From: Aureobasidium sp. EXF-3400
Taxonomy: Eukaryota; Ascomycota; Dothideomycetes; Dothideales; Saccotheciaceae
NCBI GenBank assembly: GCA_024195585.1
Contig: SWBL01000506.1
Coordinates: 1-26,389, forward strand
Direction: 5' to 3'
DNA: 26,389 bases
The notes below the pieces were generated by a model. That model did not search any database and was not told the origin of the DNA. It was given only the letters and a program-made list of their open reading frames with translations. Position numbers and translations under genes: made by a program. Shown here piece by piece: positions 19,124 through 26,389 of the stretch. Each line of letters opens with the position of its first letter. Position 1 is the first letter of the stretch.

Positions 19124-20678
19124 CTAAACAGAGACAGATCTCTTGCTTGTCCCATCTTGTGACCGCTTGGGATATTGTAGGGAAGTCTTGTGAGACTCAA
19201 TCAGCTTTGACAGCTTATCAGATTCCTGCTCGGCGATATCCACAAATTCCTGCGTCTCAGTCTCCACGAGCTCACATAGCTTGTTGCCGCGTGATTTGAG
19301 CATATTCAAGTATTTCCTGCCACACTTTTCCAGCTCTTCAACGCCATCGTTGGTTATCGATTTGATCTCAGTTCCACCCTCGTCAACCTGATTCTGTATA
19401 TTGTCCTCCGCTGTCTCGCAAGACTGATGAAACGCATCCCAATAGGAGCCTAACACCTCTATAAAAGCTTTGTTTGCAAGCTGTGGGACCATTTGCTGAA
19501 CCAGACCCTCGAGGCGAGCCTCCACGGTGGCCGAAAGCATTTCTTGTAACTGCTTTCTTCCGAAGGACTCTTTGTTGTCCCAGGTCGGTGATATCTCGGA
19601 ACCTCTTTGCGGTGCATTGCTAGCAAGCTGATGAATCTCGGTACACGCTGAGCCGTGGTTGGGTGAAACAATGGCGGGTTGTAGGTCCTTCTTGACGCTT
19701 GATCCGACTTGACTAGCGAACTGCTCAAGTCCTGGGGACAGGTCTGTTGATATGCCCGAGCGCAGACGCCCTGTCTTGAATTGAGTGGGCCGGATGTTAT
19801 AAGAGGATGGGCTAAGACTCGAGGCTTGCAAGCTCAATGCATAGGTCGGGGAAGGTGTCATGATCTCGGTTGGGGAGTAGGGAGGCGGAGTGTTTGAGCA
19901 ATCTTCGAAACACGGAAGAAGAGGATTCGACATGACATCTGAGGCTGTGTGTGTCAGCAAGCTGCTTACAAAATGCAGAGACGTGACGATTCATACCTGC
20001 ACGGCGCCTCTTACCCAAGACTCCTGTAGGCAATATAGCCGCAGAACACGGCTGGAACACACGCCAGGTTCCTTCTTTTAGACCCCTCCCGCTGTTAGCA
20101 GAGGTCAGATCGAACTCAACCGGTTCCGTCTGACTAGTATTAAAGTCGCCGACAAATTGTCTCAATTGCATACGTTCGGACTTTTGCGTCCCAACGAGTC
20201 CAAATTGGGCCATGGCGAAGTGCAACTGTATATCTGTCGCTTGACAGATCTTGACAAAAGCCTCGAAGCTAGCTTCATTAGCGTCGCTGGCGGGGTGGAA
20301 GCTTGAGATGTTGGGAGGATGCAGCACAACACCGAGAGTCTTGAGCGTGAGTGTAAGCGTCACCACATCAGAAGGTCCGCAGACCGTTGTAGTTGGTATA
20401 TGTGGAATCACCAGTGGAGGGACTAGATAGTCCTCGCTGCTTAGAGCCAGTCGGCACGATCGCGTGTTCTCGGGAGAGATGGAAAGGATGATGTCTTGAG
20501 TAGTGTCGTCAGCTCCAGTGAAAGCAGTCGCATATTGGATAAGTATGGAAGCTCGCGCCAACTCGCCAGACGCTGAATACAAGAATCGTACAGTGCAAGG
20601 GCAACCATCGGTAGAATCGGAAGGACGAACATATGCCGCCCTCCGAGCCTTCCAAGAGGCGACCTCAACTGTATTCAT
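19124..20678 (-). CDS. Two-exon, 500-aa fungal protein with basic linker and C-terminal coiled coil
   Basis: Exon 1 (20678-19997) and exon 2 (19944-19124) are joined by a 52-bp intron (19996-19945) with donor GTATGA, branch GCTGAC and acceptor CACAG. The junction is in phase and gives VLGKRRRAASDVMSN. Residues 1-215 form a globular region with a beta-rich look (CTVRFLYSASGELARASILI, VVTLTLTLKTLGVVLHPP). About 218-225 is a likely nuclear-localisation stretch (GKRRRA). Residues 230-300 are a Pro/Ser-rich linker (TPPPYSPTEIMTPSPTY). Residues about 357-490 are a charged helical region with coiled-coil character (EELEKCGRKYLNMLKSRGNK, EQESDKLSKLIESHK). The same order, including VLGKR in the middle, is what I remember from a large Pezizomycotina family of unknown function. 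The reading frame is intact. Confidence 0.85.
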
Positions 20679-21960
20679 GTCAACAGATCAAAATCAAATG
20701 TATAGAAGCACGGTGGACAAAACAAGTATACTCTACAACACCTTCGACGTGCGCCCGTTCGGGATTTTTTCAGTCAAAGCAAAATAGCCACCTCTCTTTG
20801 AAGCGCAACGGCACTAAGATGGAGGGACGAATGCTAGAAGAGGACGAGAAGACGAGTGAAGGCAAGGAACGAAGGCAAGAGCCGCGACAATCACCGTGTA
20901 TAGAGTCTGTTCGCAAAGTCTGGTCGCAAGGCCTGTCCTTCCTCTTAATAAGGAAGAATTGACAAGTCCGGCCACAAGACCTCGATAACCGAAACGTACA
21001 CGAGATACGAAGCGCTCGGAGTCGTGATGGCGATGGAAACACGAGGCGCGGATTGTGAAAACACGGTCGCGAGCAAGATCCTGCACCGAGCCCACTTGCA
21101 AAGTCCGGTCGCAAGACCTGTCCTTCCTCTTCACGAAGAAATATCGACAAGTCCGGCCACAAGACCTCAGAAGAGAACAAGGACAAGAGTAGCGGAGAGC
21201 GACAGTGTTGTGTAGATAGAGTGATAAGCAAACGTGGAAGCGACGTGAGGACTGACTGCGCTTCGCGCGATGCTGAGCTGACCATGTTTAGTGGCCAAAA
21301 GTGTTGTTTGCTCCTTCCGACATATACCCGAGTGTCCAAATGTCACGGAATTTACTGCCCACAGTTTCTCAGGCTTGGCAGAACGAGGTCAGCTTGTATC
21401 GGCCTGAAATACAGGGACTCTAGTGAAGGCAGCCTTGGCGACACAACACGACAGGGAAACTCCAAGATAGGATCTCGAGCCTGCGACGAGTCTCCGTACG
21501 TAATCCTGCTCACTCGAAGATCCTGCTACACTGATAGCAGTCTTAGGGTGCCTTCCCAACAAGATGACCAACGATAGTTTTCAAGCTTGCTTGCCGATGT
21601 AGAGATACTCTGATACATGGCTGAGGAATGCGATATTGGCAAAAATCAGCGATTCCTACCCAAGTCTACGTCGCAGCCTGTGCCGGGCAGACATCACTCG
21701 CTTCGGCCGAGGCGCTATCTTGTTCAACAACCACAGCAGGGTGTATAGTCTCTATATATAATCGCCCTCTAGATCGGCGAACCAAAATATCGTAGATTCT
21801 TGTCACTATCTATTCTCGCCTACTATATCTTTGGCGTTCACCAATTCTCCTGACAACAAGTATCAGCCCCGACCCATAGTGATTTAGACGAGGAGAGTCT
21901 TGCAGCTCGAGTGCTGCTAGGGAAAAACCGAGGCCATCCGAGGATTATCTCCAAGGTCGT
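20679..21960. other. Repeat-bearing gap upstream of the coiled-coil gene
   Basis: The stretch contains the 71-bp direct repeat described separately. The open frames over it (189 codons minus at 21339-20770, 106 minus, 109 plus, 118 plus at 21221-21577) are rich in Ser, Arg and Leu, follow the repeat in different registers and show no domain. A tatatataat string at 21755-21764 could be a promoter element or part of an LTR, but no matching LTR partner was found. Confidence 0.35.
20913..21168. repeat. 71-bp direct repeat with internal 19-bp repeats
   Basis: Copies at 20913-20983 and 21098-21168 (185 bp apart) match at roughly 87% of positions, with differences concentrated in the centre. Each copy starts and ends with a version of a 19-mer, AAGTCCGGYCRCAAGACCT, at 20916, 20964, 21101 and 21149. 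The 48-bp spacing inside a copy is the same in both. Between the 19-mers lies a pyrimidine-rich stretch (ctgtccttcctctt). The function is unknown. Confidence 0.85.
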
Positions 21961-21965
21961 TACAT

Positions 21966-22858
21966 TTGTGTTCGGAGTCACTACCGATTGAAAACGTTTT
22001 CCTTCAGTTCTCCACAAGCAACTTGTCTCAGCTGCGCAAAGACAAATTTGACGCAGTCATGACGCGACTGGTGTGCTCAGTCTTTGATAGGCAAAGGCAG
22101 GCGGACGGTCAGGCGAGAGGAGAGAATCCGACGCTCGAGGCTTACCTTCGACGGAATTACGTGAGGCAAAACTATTAGATGTGGCGCTCAACCAAGACGT
22201 CTCTGCAACTACAGTGGTTACGCCATGCTTATGTTAATTCTAGGAAACACTTCACTTCTACTTGTAGAGCCACTGCACCAGCATCAAAACACGGACAAAA
22301 AAGATGAACACCAGCGGCCACCTGAAAAAGTTACATGAGCAAGTCACACGACGGATACTGTCATCCCAGGAAGTTTCGCGAGAGACCAGAGAGAAATCAG
22401 ACCTGGATCCTCAGCTGGAAGTGGAAGATGATGTATACCAACTCCCGCAGAGATTGCCAACTCGAGAGACGACAAGAAGACTAGGCAATGACAAATTCGT
22501 ACCGTCCCTTATTCCAGGACTCAGCGGACCAGGCAACTATGAGCTCCGACTCCTTGGCGAGGCTAAAACACACCCGGGATTCAGTAAATCGTTGTTTGAA
22601 CCAGCTGATCTAACATTTCCGCTGCTGACGATCTTTCACTCCCAGACCGAAGAAGAAGAAGACGAATTCGAAGTCGAGGAAATATTGAAACGATGCGGTC
22701 AGCGATACCTTATCAAATGGAAGGGCTATCCGCATTCAGAGAACACCTGGGAACCTATACAAAATCTCGGAAACTGCCAGATGGTCCTGCGACAGTTCCG
22801 TCGCACCGCGAAAAGTCGACGTCATCGTACGGCAGGGCCATCGCGTTCTACACCATAG
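21966..22858 (+). mobile_element. Second Ty3/gypsy (chromovirus) relic: integrase C-terminal half
   Basis: About 22085-22160 encodes DRQRQADGQARGENPTLEAY, a degraded version of the HPQTDGQTERxNQTLE motif. About 22177-22235 reads ALNQDVSATTVVTPC, equivalent to the FAYN-x-SxxxTTxxTPF block. After stops the frame opens at 22304 as a 184-codon ORF holding the rest of the integrase and a chromodomain. The sequence differs from the 9.9-kb relic, which shows two separate chromovirus lineages. No LTRs were recognised, and nothing of reverse transcriptase or RNase H is visible upstream. Confidence 0.85.
22304..22858 (+). CDS. Integrase tail with chromodomain (retrotransposon remnant ORF)
   Basis: This is 184 codons from ATG to TAG, open only as a fragment of the larger polyprotein. 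Residues 35-60 correspond to the D-V-Y-x-L-P GPY/F lead-in, and 72-100 to LSGPGNYELRLL with GFSKSLFEPAD, the strand before the LLEP boundary. Residues about 120-167 form a chromodomain: DEFEVEEIL, YLIKWKGYP and ENTWEP. The aromatic cage positions appear kept (F122, W139, Y142), so histone-methyl-lysine reading would be possible for such a fold. In family knowledge this module steers integration towards H3K9-methylated chromatin. Without the catalytic core the ORF cannot integrate; it is more likely a recent fossil than a working gene. Confidence 0.7.
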   Translation: MNTSGHLKKLHEQVTRRILSSQEVSRETREKSDLDPQLEVEDDVYQLPQRLPTRETTRRLGNDKFVPSLIPGLSGPGNYELRLLGEAKTHPGFSKSLFEPADLTFPLLTIFHSQTEEEEDEFEVEEILKRCGQRYLIKWKGYPHSENTWEPIQNLGNCQMVLRQFRRTAKSRRHRTAGPSRSTP

Positions 22859-23412
22859 ACGATAAGATAAAGGTGGCGTGAGTCGCGAAACAATCTTCGT
22901 TATCAGTAACGTCGAGATGCACGTCGTAGCCACATATGACCACACCCGTAGTAGAGAGATTTGCCTGATACTGTCACGCGAGTCAGATCACTACTCCTCC
23001 ATGGCTTCGTCTCAGATTGTCGCGCGAGCCTGTTGAAGAATGTAGAGCGCTTTCCAGAATGATGTAAGATAATTCTCCTCACAACTTGAGAGCAGCGTTT
23101 CTCTCTTGATTCAAAGCTTTTTCAGGCTCCAAGAAATAATCAGACCCGTGTATCACTTGTACGCGGGCACAGACCGACGTGAACGCCCTAGTGGTCATTA
23201 TCCACTTTGGTAACATAGTTTACGCAGCGATGCAGCTATATTCTGAGCGCACAGTCCGCCCTTCCCGTCTGATGATAATAAAAACAAGCTGTCGATGAAG
23301 CGGTCTCCATTTTCGTCGTAGACACGGCAATTGAGCGTTGAGAACTCAGCACAATCTGTGACAGGATTACTATCTGGATTCGCCGACAGAACATCACTGT
23401 ATGTAGCTGGAC
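22859..23412. other. Gap with one protein-like minus frame
   Basis: A 94-codon minus-strand frame (23482-23198) contains NCRVYDENGDRFIDSLFLLS and looks protein-like, but it has no recognised domain and its start overlaps a hairpin element. No 3' LTR of the chromovirus relic could be recognised. Confidence 0.3.
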
Positions 23413-23820
23413 GATTTACGTAGTTTCGAGCCATATTCCGACCACAAACTATGTAAGCTGATGGCGGGCGCTTGCTGCTCACGTATTGTCCAGCCGTCTC
23501 ACGAATATGGCCGACACTAGTTTAGAATAAATCCGACATCAAGATTCGGATGCTTACGTAATTCCGAAATGTTCTGCGACCTGAGACTATGTAAGTAAGC
23601 GAAAGACAAGTAAGCATTCTGTGCGCCTCACAATAGCCTTCAGCGAACATACAAGCTCAAACCATGGTAGCAAGCATTGAGCCTGTAAGATGCAGTTGTG
23701 TGCTTTACGCAACTTCGAGATGCTTTGCAAGCTCATATGTAAGCATGCCGATGGTCGGTGGTGGAGCCATGATTCTTACGTAGCTTCAAGTCGAATCGCA
23801 AGTCGAAACTACGTGAGCAA
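23413..23820. repeat. Cluster 2 of the TTACGTAG hairpin elements (four clear copies)
   Basis: Elements lie at 23413-23460 (TTACGTAGTTTCGAG facing the complement of AGCTTACATAGTTTG), 23552-23600 (GCTTACGTAATTCCG), 23702-23744 (GCTTTACGCAACTTCGAG) and 23774-23820 (CTTACGTAGCTTC facing the complement of CTCACGTAGTTTC). A further degenerate copy may exist at about 23849-23892. Spacing is irregular (about 136, 154 and 71 bp), unlike the regular cluster at 9.5 kb. The intervening DNA shows no shared sequence that I could see, so the hairpin itself, not a longer unit, is what is repeated. Confidence 0.75.
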
Positions 23821-24297
23821 GTTGTGAAGCCACACGATACTGTCGCGTGTTCTTTGTAGCTCCAAGTTTTCCTGCAACCTTGGTACGTTGCTTTCGAAGT
23901 TACTCAGTCGTTCGAATTCTGCTGCACAACGTAGAGGATCCTTCTTGACCAGCTTTTATGATCTTGATCATTGGACAAGATACCGGGTCAGATAGCTTCC
24001 GTGTCTTCGACATGACTATGTTTTGCTGAGTACATTCGCTCTGCCGTTCATCAGTGTATCTTGTGTACTGATGTCCAGACTTGTGCTGTTCGAGAAGTTC
24101 CATGTATTGTGTCTACCTATAATTCGGAGCCTCAGTGGTTGTAACACATGAAAGGGCACGGCAACCTCTTGCTAAGATAGAAAGGGCAGGCGAGCATTGG
24201 TCCGCACTTGATGGTAGATCTGTTTAGCCAGGACCACGACTGTTGTAAAGAAGTTCTTTGTCATAGATGTCTCACTATTTTTCTGCTAGCGTAGTCT

Positions 24298-24305
24298 TAT
24301 ATAAA
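24298..24305 (+). promoter_or_regulatory. TATA-box candidate
   Basis: TATATAAA lies 84 bp upstream of an ATG at 24389, with a CT-rich stretch and CAA-type bases between them, the usual look of a fungal 5' leader. It could drive the small frame downstream. Confidence 0.4.
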
Positions 24306-24388
24306 CGGTAAGCCAAGAGGTACTGTCTCTTTCTATTGCTTATTATCAACAAAGCACTCTGATCTTTCAACGTGGTACGACCTTATTT

Positions 24389-24583
24389 ATGGAAGAAATT
24401 TTTGCAAGACCGAGCATGTCCTCTGGATTCATCCACGCAAGCTTACTCGAGCACTTCGCTTATCTGTGTGCTCACCTGCTCGCCTGCGCGACTGTGTTCA
24501 TATCCCACAGCCTGGCTGTTTCATGGTCAGACTCTGAAGCGAGCTCCGGACCATTAGGCGAGGAGGCTGCAGAGCTGACATAA
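24389..24583 (+). CDS. Possible small protein, one hydrophobic segment
   Basis: A 64-codon frame (MEEIFARPSMSSGFIHAS...) follows the TATA candidate. It has fungal-type codons (CTC, GCC, ATC, GAG) and one hydrophobic stretch (FAYLCAHLLACATVFI) before an acidic end. No family recognised, and no intron seen. It may be a small membrane protein or the eroded start of a longer gene. Confidence 0.25.
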   Translation: MEEIFARPSMSSGFIHASLLEHFAYLCAHLLACATVFISHSLAVSWSDSEASSGPLGEEAAELT

Positions 24584-25869
24584 TCTCGGTTACCTTGTAG
24601 CCGGGCCCCGGTATAAACTGTACTATGTGTCAGATCTTCCCACCAGGAGTATAACTCTGTCAAATCCCAGTTCTCTTTTCTGTGTTTATCTTCGAATCAC
24701 ACTCCGACCTGCCCTATGAGCTTCACCGAGAGAACCATCCGACTACTTGGCTATCTACAGGTTTTCTTCTTGCCCATTCAACATAAGAGACTGCCCGACT
24801 AGACCTTACAATCATGGATATGACCCTGCTAGGAGTTCGATATAAGATGTCTTCATGATTTCGATCTGTAGTGTAACTTTAACTGCGAAGAGACAGAACA
24901 ATCTGAGGTGGACAGACTGTTTACTACTTGTTGCCTACGATCTCGCTCGCCGATCACATATGGTATAAGTTACGGTATGTAACTTGAAGTCCCTACAATG
25001 ACTCTCTATATGGCAGTTGCATGCAAAGAACGCTCTACAAAGTATACTCAGGCTAGTATTCGAGTTTTTTATTAGCGTGTTCACTCTGTTTTTTTCTGGC
25101 AAAGGATTCGTTCGTCATTCTCGTGTCCTTCAGTGTGTCCGTCAAGGTGTGGGTTTCATCTATCACGGCGGCAGGTTTGATGCACAATAGAGGAGACAGC
25201 TTTACAAAGTACACTGGTATTCCAGACCGTCCATGGATCAGGCAGTGAGTTCAGCTGGTGGATTCAAGGACATGAGGTGGCTCGAGATTCTGTAATCACT
25301 GTTTAAACAACTGACTAAACAGCTTCTCTGGCATCTCGTCGATATGTTTGTCTTGGCCAGTGTTGCAATGCTTATGACACTTGCAACAGTACTGTCAAAT
25401 CACCCTAACAGCCACGACACTTTATTCGCAGATAGGTGTAGCGACACCATCATCGCCGATATCATGTAATCATTGTCTATTCGATCTCTGAATTATGTAA
25501 TTCTGGTCCACAAATAGATCAAGCTACTTTTCATAAGTAACACAGATTGATGTATGATTAAGTTTTGACGAATACATGACAACATCGTTGGGACATCGTT
25601 TTCTGCATGTGAAGCTAGCGCGGCTTCCCACTGCATCATGCCAGCGCAGAATGATAACGTCCATGCGGTCAAACGATAGTGCTATGCAGCTGCAAGCTCA
25701 AATTATAATTTTCTTGACTACTCGCTACTGATACTAAAGCACACCAGCTGATGAAATGTTCCCAGTATTTGCGAGAATTCTTCGTATGGTTGTATATCTT
25801 GTTCTTCTCCAATCCTCAACGATTCCATCAAATCTGGGAAGAGCCATCCTCTAAACTTAACTTGCAACC

Positions 25870-26238
25870 GTGTTCTTGTGGCTCACAAGGAAGATCTGCC
25901 GCTTAAATCGAAAGATGGGCCAAATCAACATACACCAAGCGTCGCAGCTTCTACTGCGAGCTGAAATGCAGAGCACATTTGCTGATCAACGAATCAAACA
26001 ACCCCATGGCAAACGTGTTCTGGTCATCTCCGGAGCTCGCTCACAAGATGATGTGGATCAGTACATCTGGTGCCTCACCAATCTAGAGGTTGGACTGTCG
26101 CGAGCGATGAGGACGTCATGCTCGAGTCCTCACAGTATGAACATTATACGAGGACACGAGAGACGACGCAGAGATATTGCCGCGGCTAAGCTCACGGCAT
26201 ATGGGGACTCTCTTTTCTGCCACATCTGCCGTTCATAG
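25870..26238 (+). CDS. Possible 122-codon ORF, unknown
   Basis: The frame is open from a non-standard start at 25870; the first in-window ATG is at 25915 (MGQINIHQASQLLLRAEMQS). It includes KRVLVISGARSQDDVDQYIW and a basic segment GHERRRRDIAAAKL, and ends at TAG 26236-26238, just before the convergent gene at the right edge. Codon use is acceptable but no domain is recognised, and the opposite strand also has protein-like pieces. Confidence 0.25.
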   Translation: MFLWLTRKICRLNRKMGQINIHQASQLLLRAEMQSTFADQRIKQPHGKRVLVISGARSQDDVDQYIWCLTNLEVGLSRAMRTSCSSPHSMNIIRGHERRRRDIAAAKLTAYGDSLFCHICRS

Positions 26239-26251
26239 CGAGATACCACCA

Positions 26252-26389
26252 TCAAAGCTTCTTTCTTGCCTCCTCCTCCAACTGATCCAGAACCCTCTCA
26301 AGTTCTTTTTGTTTGTCTGCCGCCGCGGTATCGAACTGACCCGTGGCAAGTTTCCCGTGTGTGGAATTGTTTTTGATGAAATCCCTCAG
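26252..26389 (-). CDS. C-terminal end of a coiled-coil protein, cut by the right edge
   Basis: The minus strand from the edge is one open frame of 45 codons ending in TGA (26254-26252). It reads LRDFIKNNSTHGKLATGQ and then an amphipathic helix, DKQKELERVLDQLEEEARKK, with leucines at heptad-like spacing. Codon use is strongly fungal (GAG, AAG, CTT, ATC). The frame extends beyond the window, so nothing can be said of the main domain. It is the best-looking coding signal in the last 3 kb. Confidence 0.6.
   Translation of the reverse strand: MRDFIKNNSTHGKLATGQFDTAAADKQKELERVLDQLEEEARKKL

Larger units (their letters stand above)
23900..25869. other. Long stretch with little coding signal
   Basis: Apart from the TATA box and 64-codon frame noted separately, all frames are short. 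A 67-codon minus frame (24103-23900) has no recognised domain. Near 25853-25690 the minus strand reads WLFPDLMESLRIGEEQ in a 53-codon frame without an ATG-led context, possibly an orphan exon. AT-rich tracts occur around 25060-25100 and 25700. No repeat or RNA gene was recognised. Confidence 0.3.

Noticed and set aside
20770..21339. 189-codon minus-strand ORF
   Set aside because: It spans the 71-bp direct repeats, which it reads in different registers; composition is Ser/Arg/Leu-rich with no domain.
21280..21345. Minus-strand string DIWTLGYMSEG resembling kinase subdomain IX
   Set aside because: No other kinase motif (HRD, DFG, APE) is found nearby in any frame, so the resemblance is probably accidental.
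23466..23505. Additional hairpin element starting gctcacgtattgtcc
   Set aside because: Only a left-arm resemblance is present; no inverted partner follows at the usual distance.

Overview
The window looks like a gene-poor, repeat-rich accessory stretch of a filamentous ascomycete (Pezizomycotina, plausibly Dothideomycetes). Reasons: short spliceosomal introns of about 50-80 bp with GTATGY or GTGAGT donors, CTRAC-like branch sites and YAG acceptors; single-exon and two-exon proteins of fungal type (an APH-like kinase, an HNH_2-like protein, a coiled-coil protein with a basic linker); and relics of chromodomain Ty3/gypsy and LINE retrotransposons full of stops and frameshifts. Nothing points to bacterial operons, tRNA, rRNA or CRISPR. 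All assignments come from reading the sequence; no database search was run.

Layout. 1-419 (-): N-terminal part of an aminoglycoside-phosphotransferase-like kinase, cut by the left edge. 2.1-3.8 kb (+): three LINE reverse-transcriptase pieces out of canonical order. 4.06-4.53 kb (-): a small cysteine-rich gene with a signal-peptide-like first exon and two introns. 4.5-7.6 kb: no confident gene. 7.6-9.1 kb (-): an intact 492-aa HNH_2-like protein in which the usual last histidine appears to be tyrosine. 9.42-9.88 kb: a 231-bp tandem duplication carrying four short hairpin elements. 9.88-10.5 kb (+): a decayed Ty3/gypsy integrase. 11.07-11.57 kb (-): a small two-exon gene of a fungal family, spoiled by one stop codon. 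13.14-13.57 kb (+): another LINE piece. 13.9-14.5 kb (-): an intact 206-aa deaminase-fold protein with HAE and PCxxC motifs. 15.5-18.0 kb (-): candidate or broken genes, one shifted by a 19-bp tandem duplication. 18.1-19.1 kb (-): a putative membrane protein. 19.1-20.7 kb (-): a well-supported 500-aa two-exon gene. 20.9-21.2 kb: a 71-bp direct repeat. 22.0-22.9 kb (+): a second Ty3/gypsy relic whose C-terminus keeps a readable chromodomain. 23.4-23.8 kb: a second cluster of the hairpin elements. 26.25-26.39 kb (-): the end of a coiled-coil gene cut by the right edge.

The most unusual signal is a family of about nine ~45-bp elements. Each consists of two inverted copies of one 17-base consensus (GCTTACGTAGTTTCGAG) around a 12-15 base spacer. 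They occur in two clusters about 14 kb apart plus a singleton. In the 231-bp duplication, one hairpin pair is far better conserved than its flanks, and the flank differences are mostly transitions, as repeat-induced point mutation would leave. The genes show no shared pathway. The apparently intact ones (kinase, HNH protein, deaminase, coiled-coil protein) sit among eroding genes and transposon relics.
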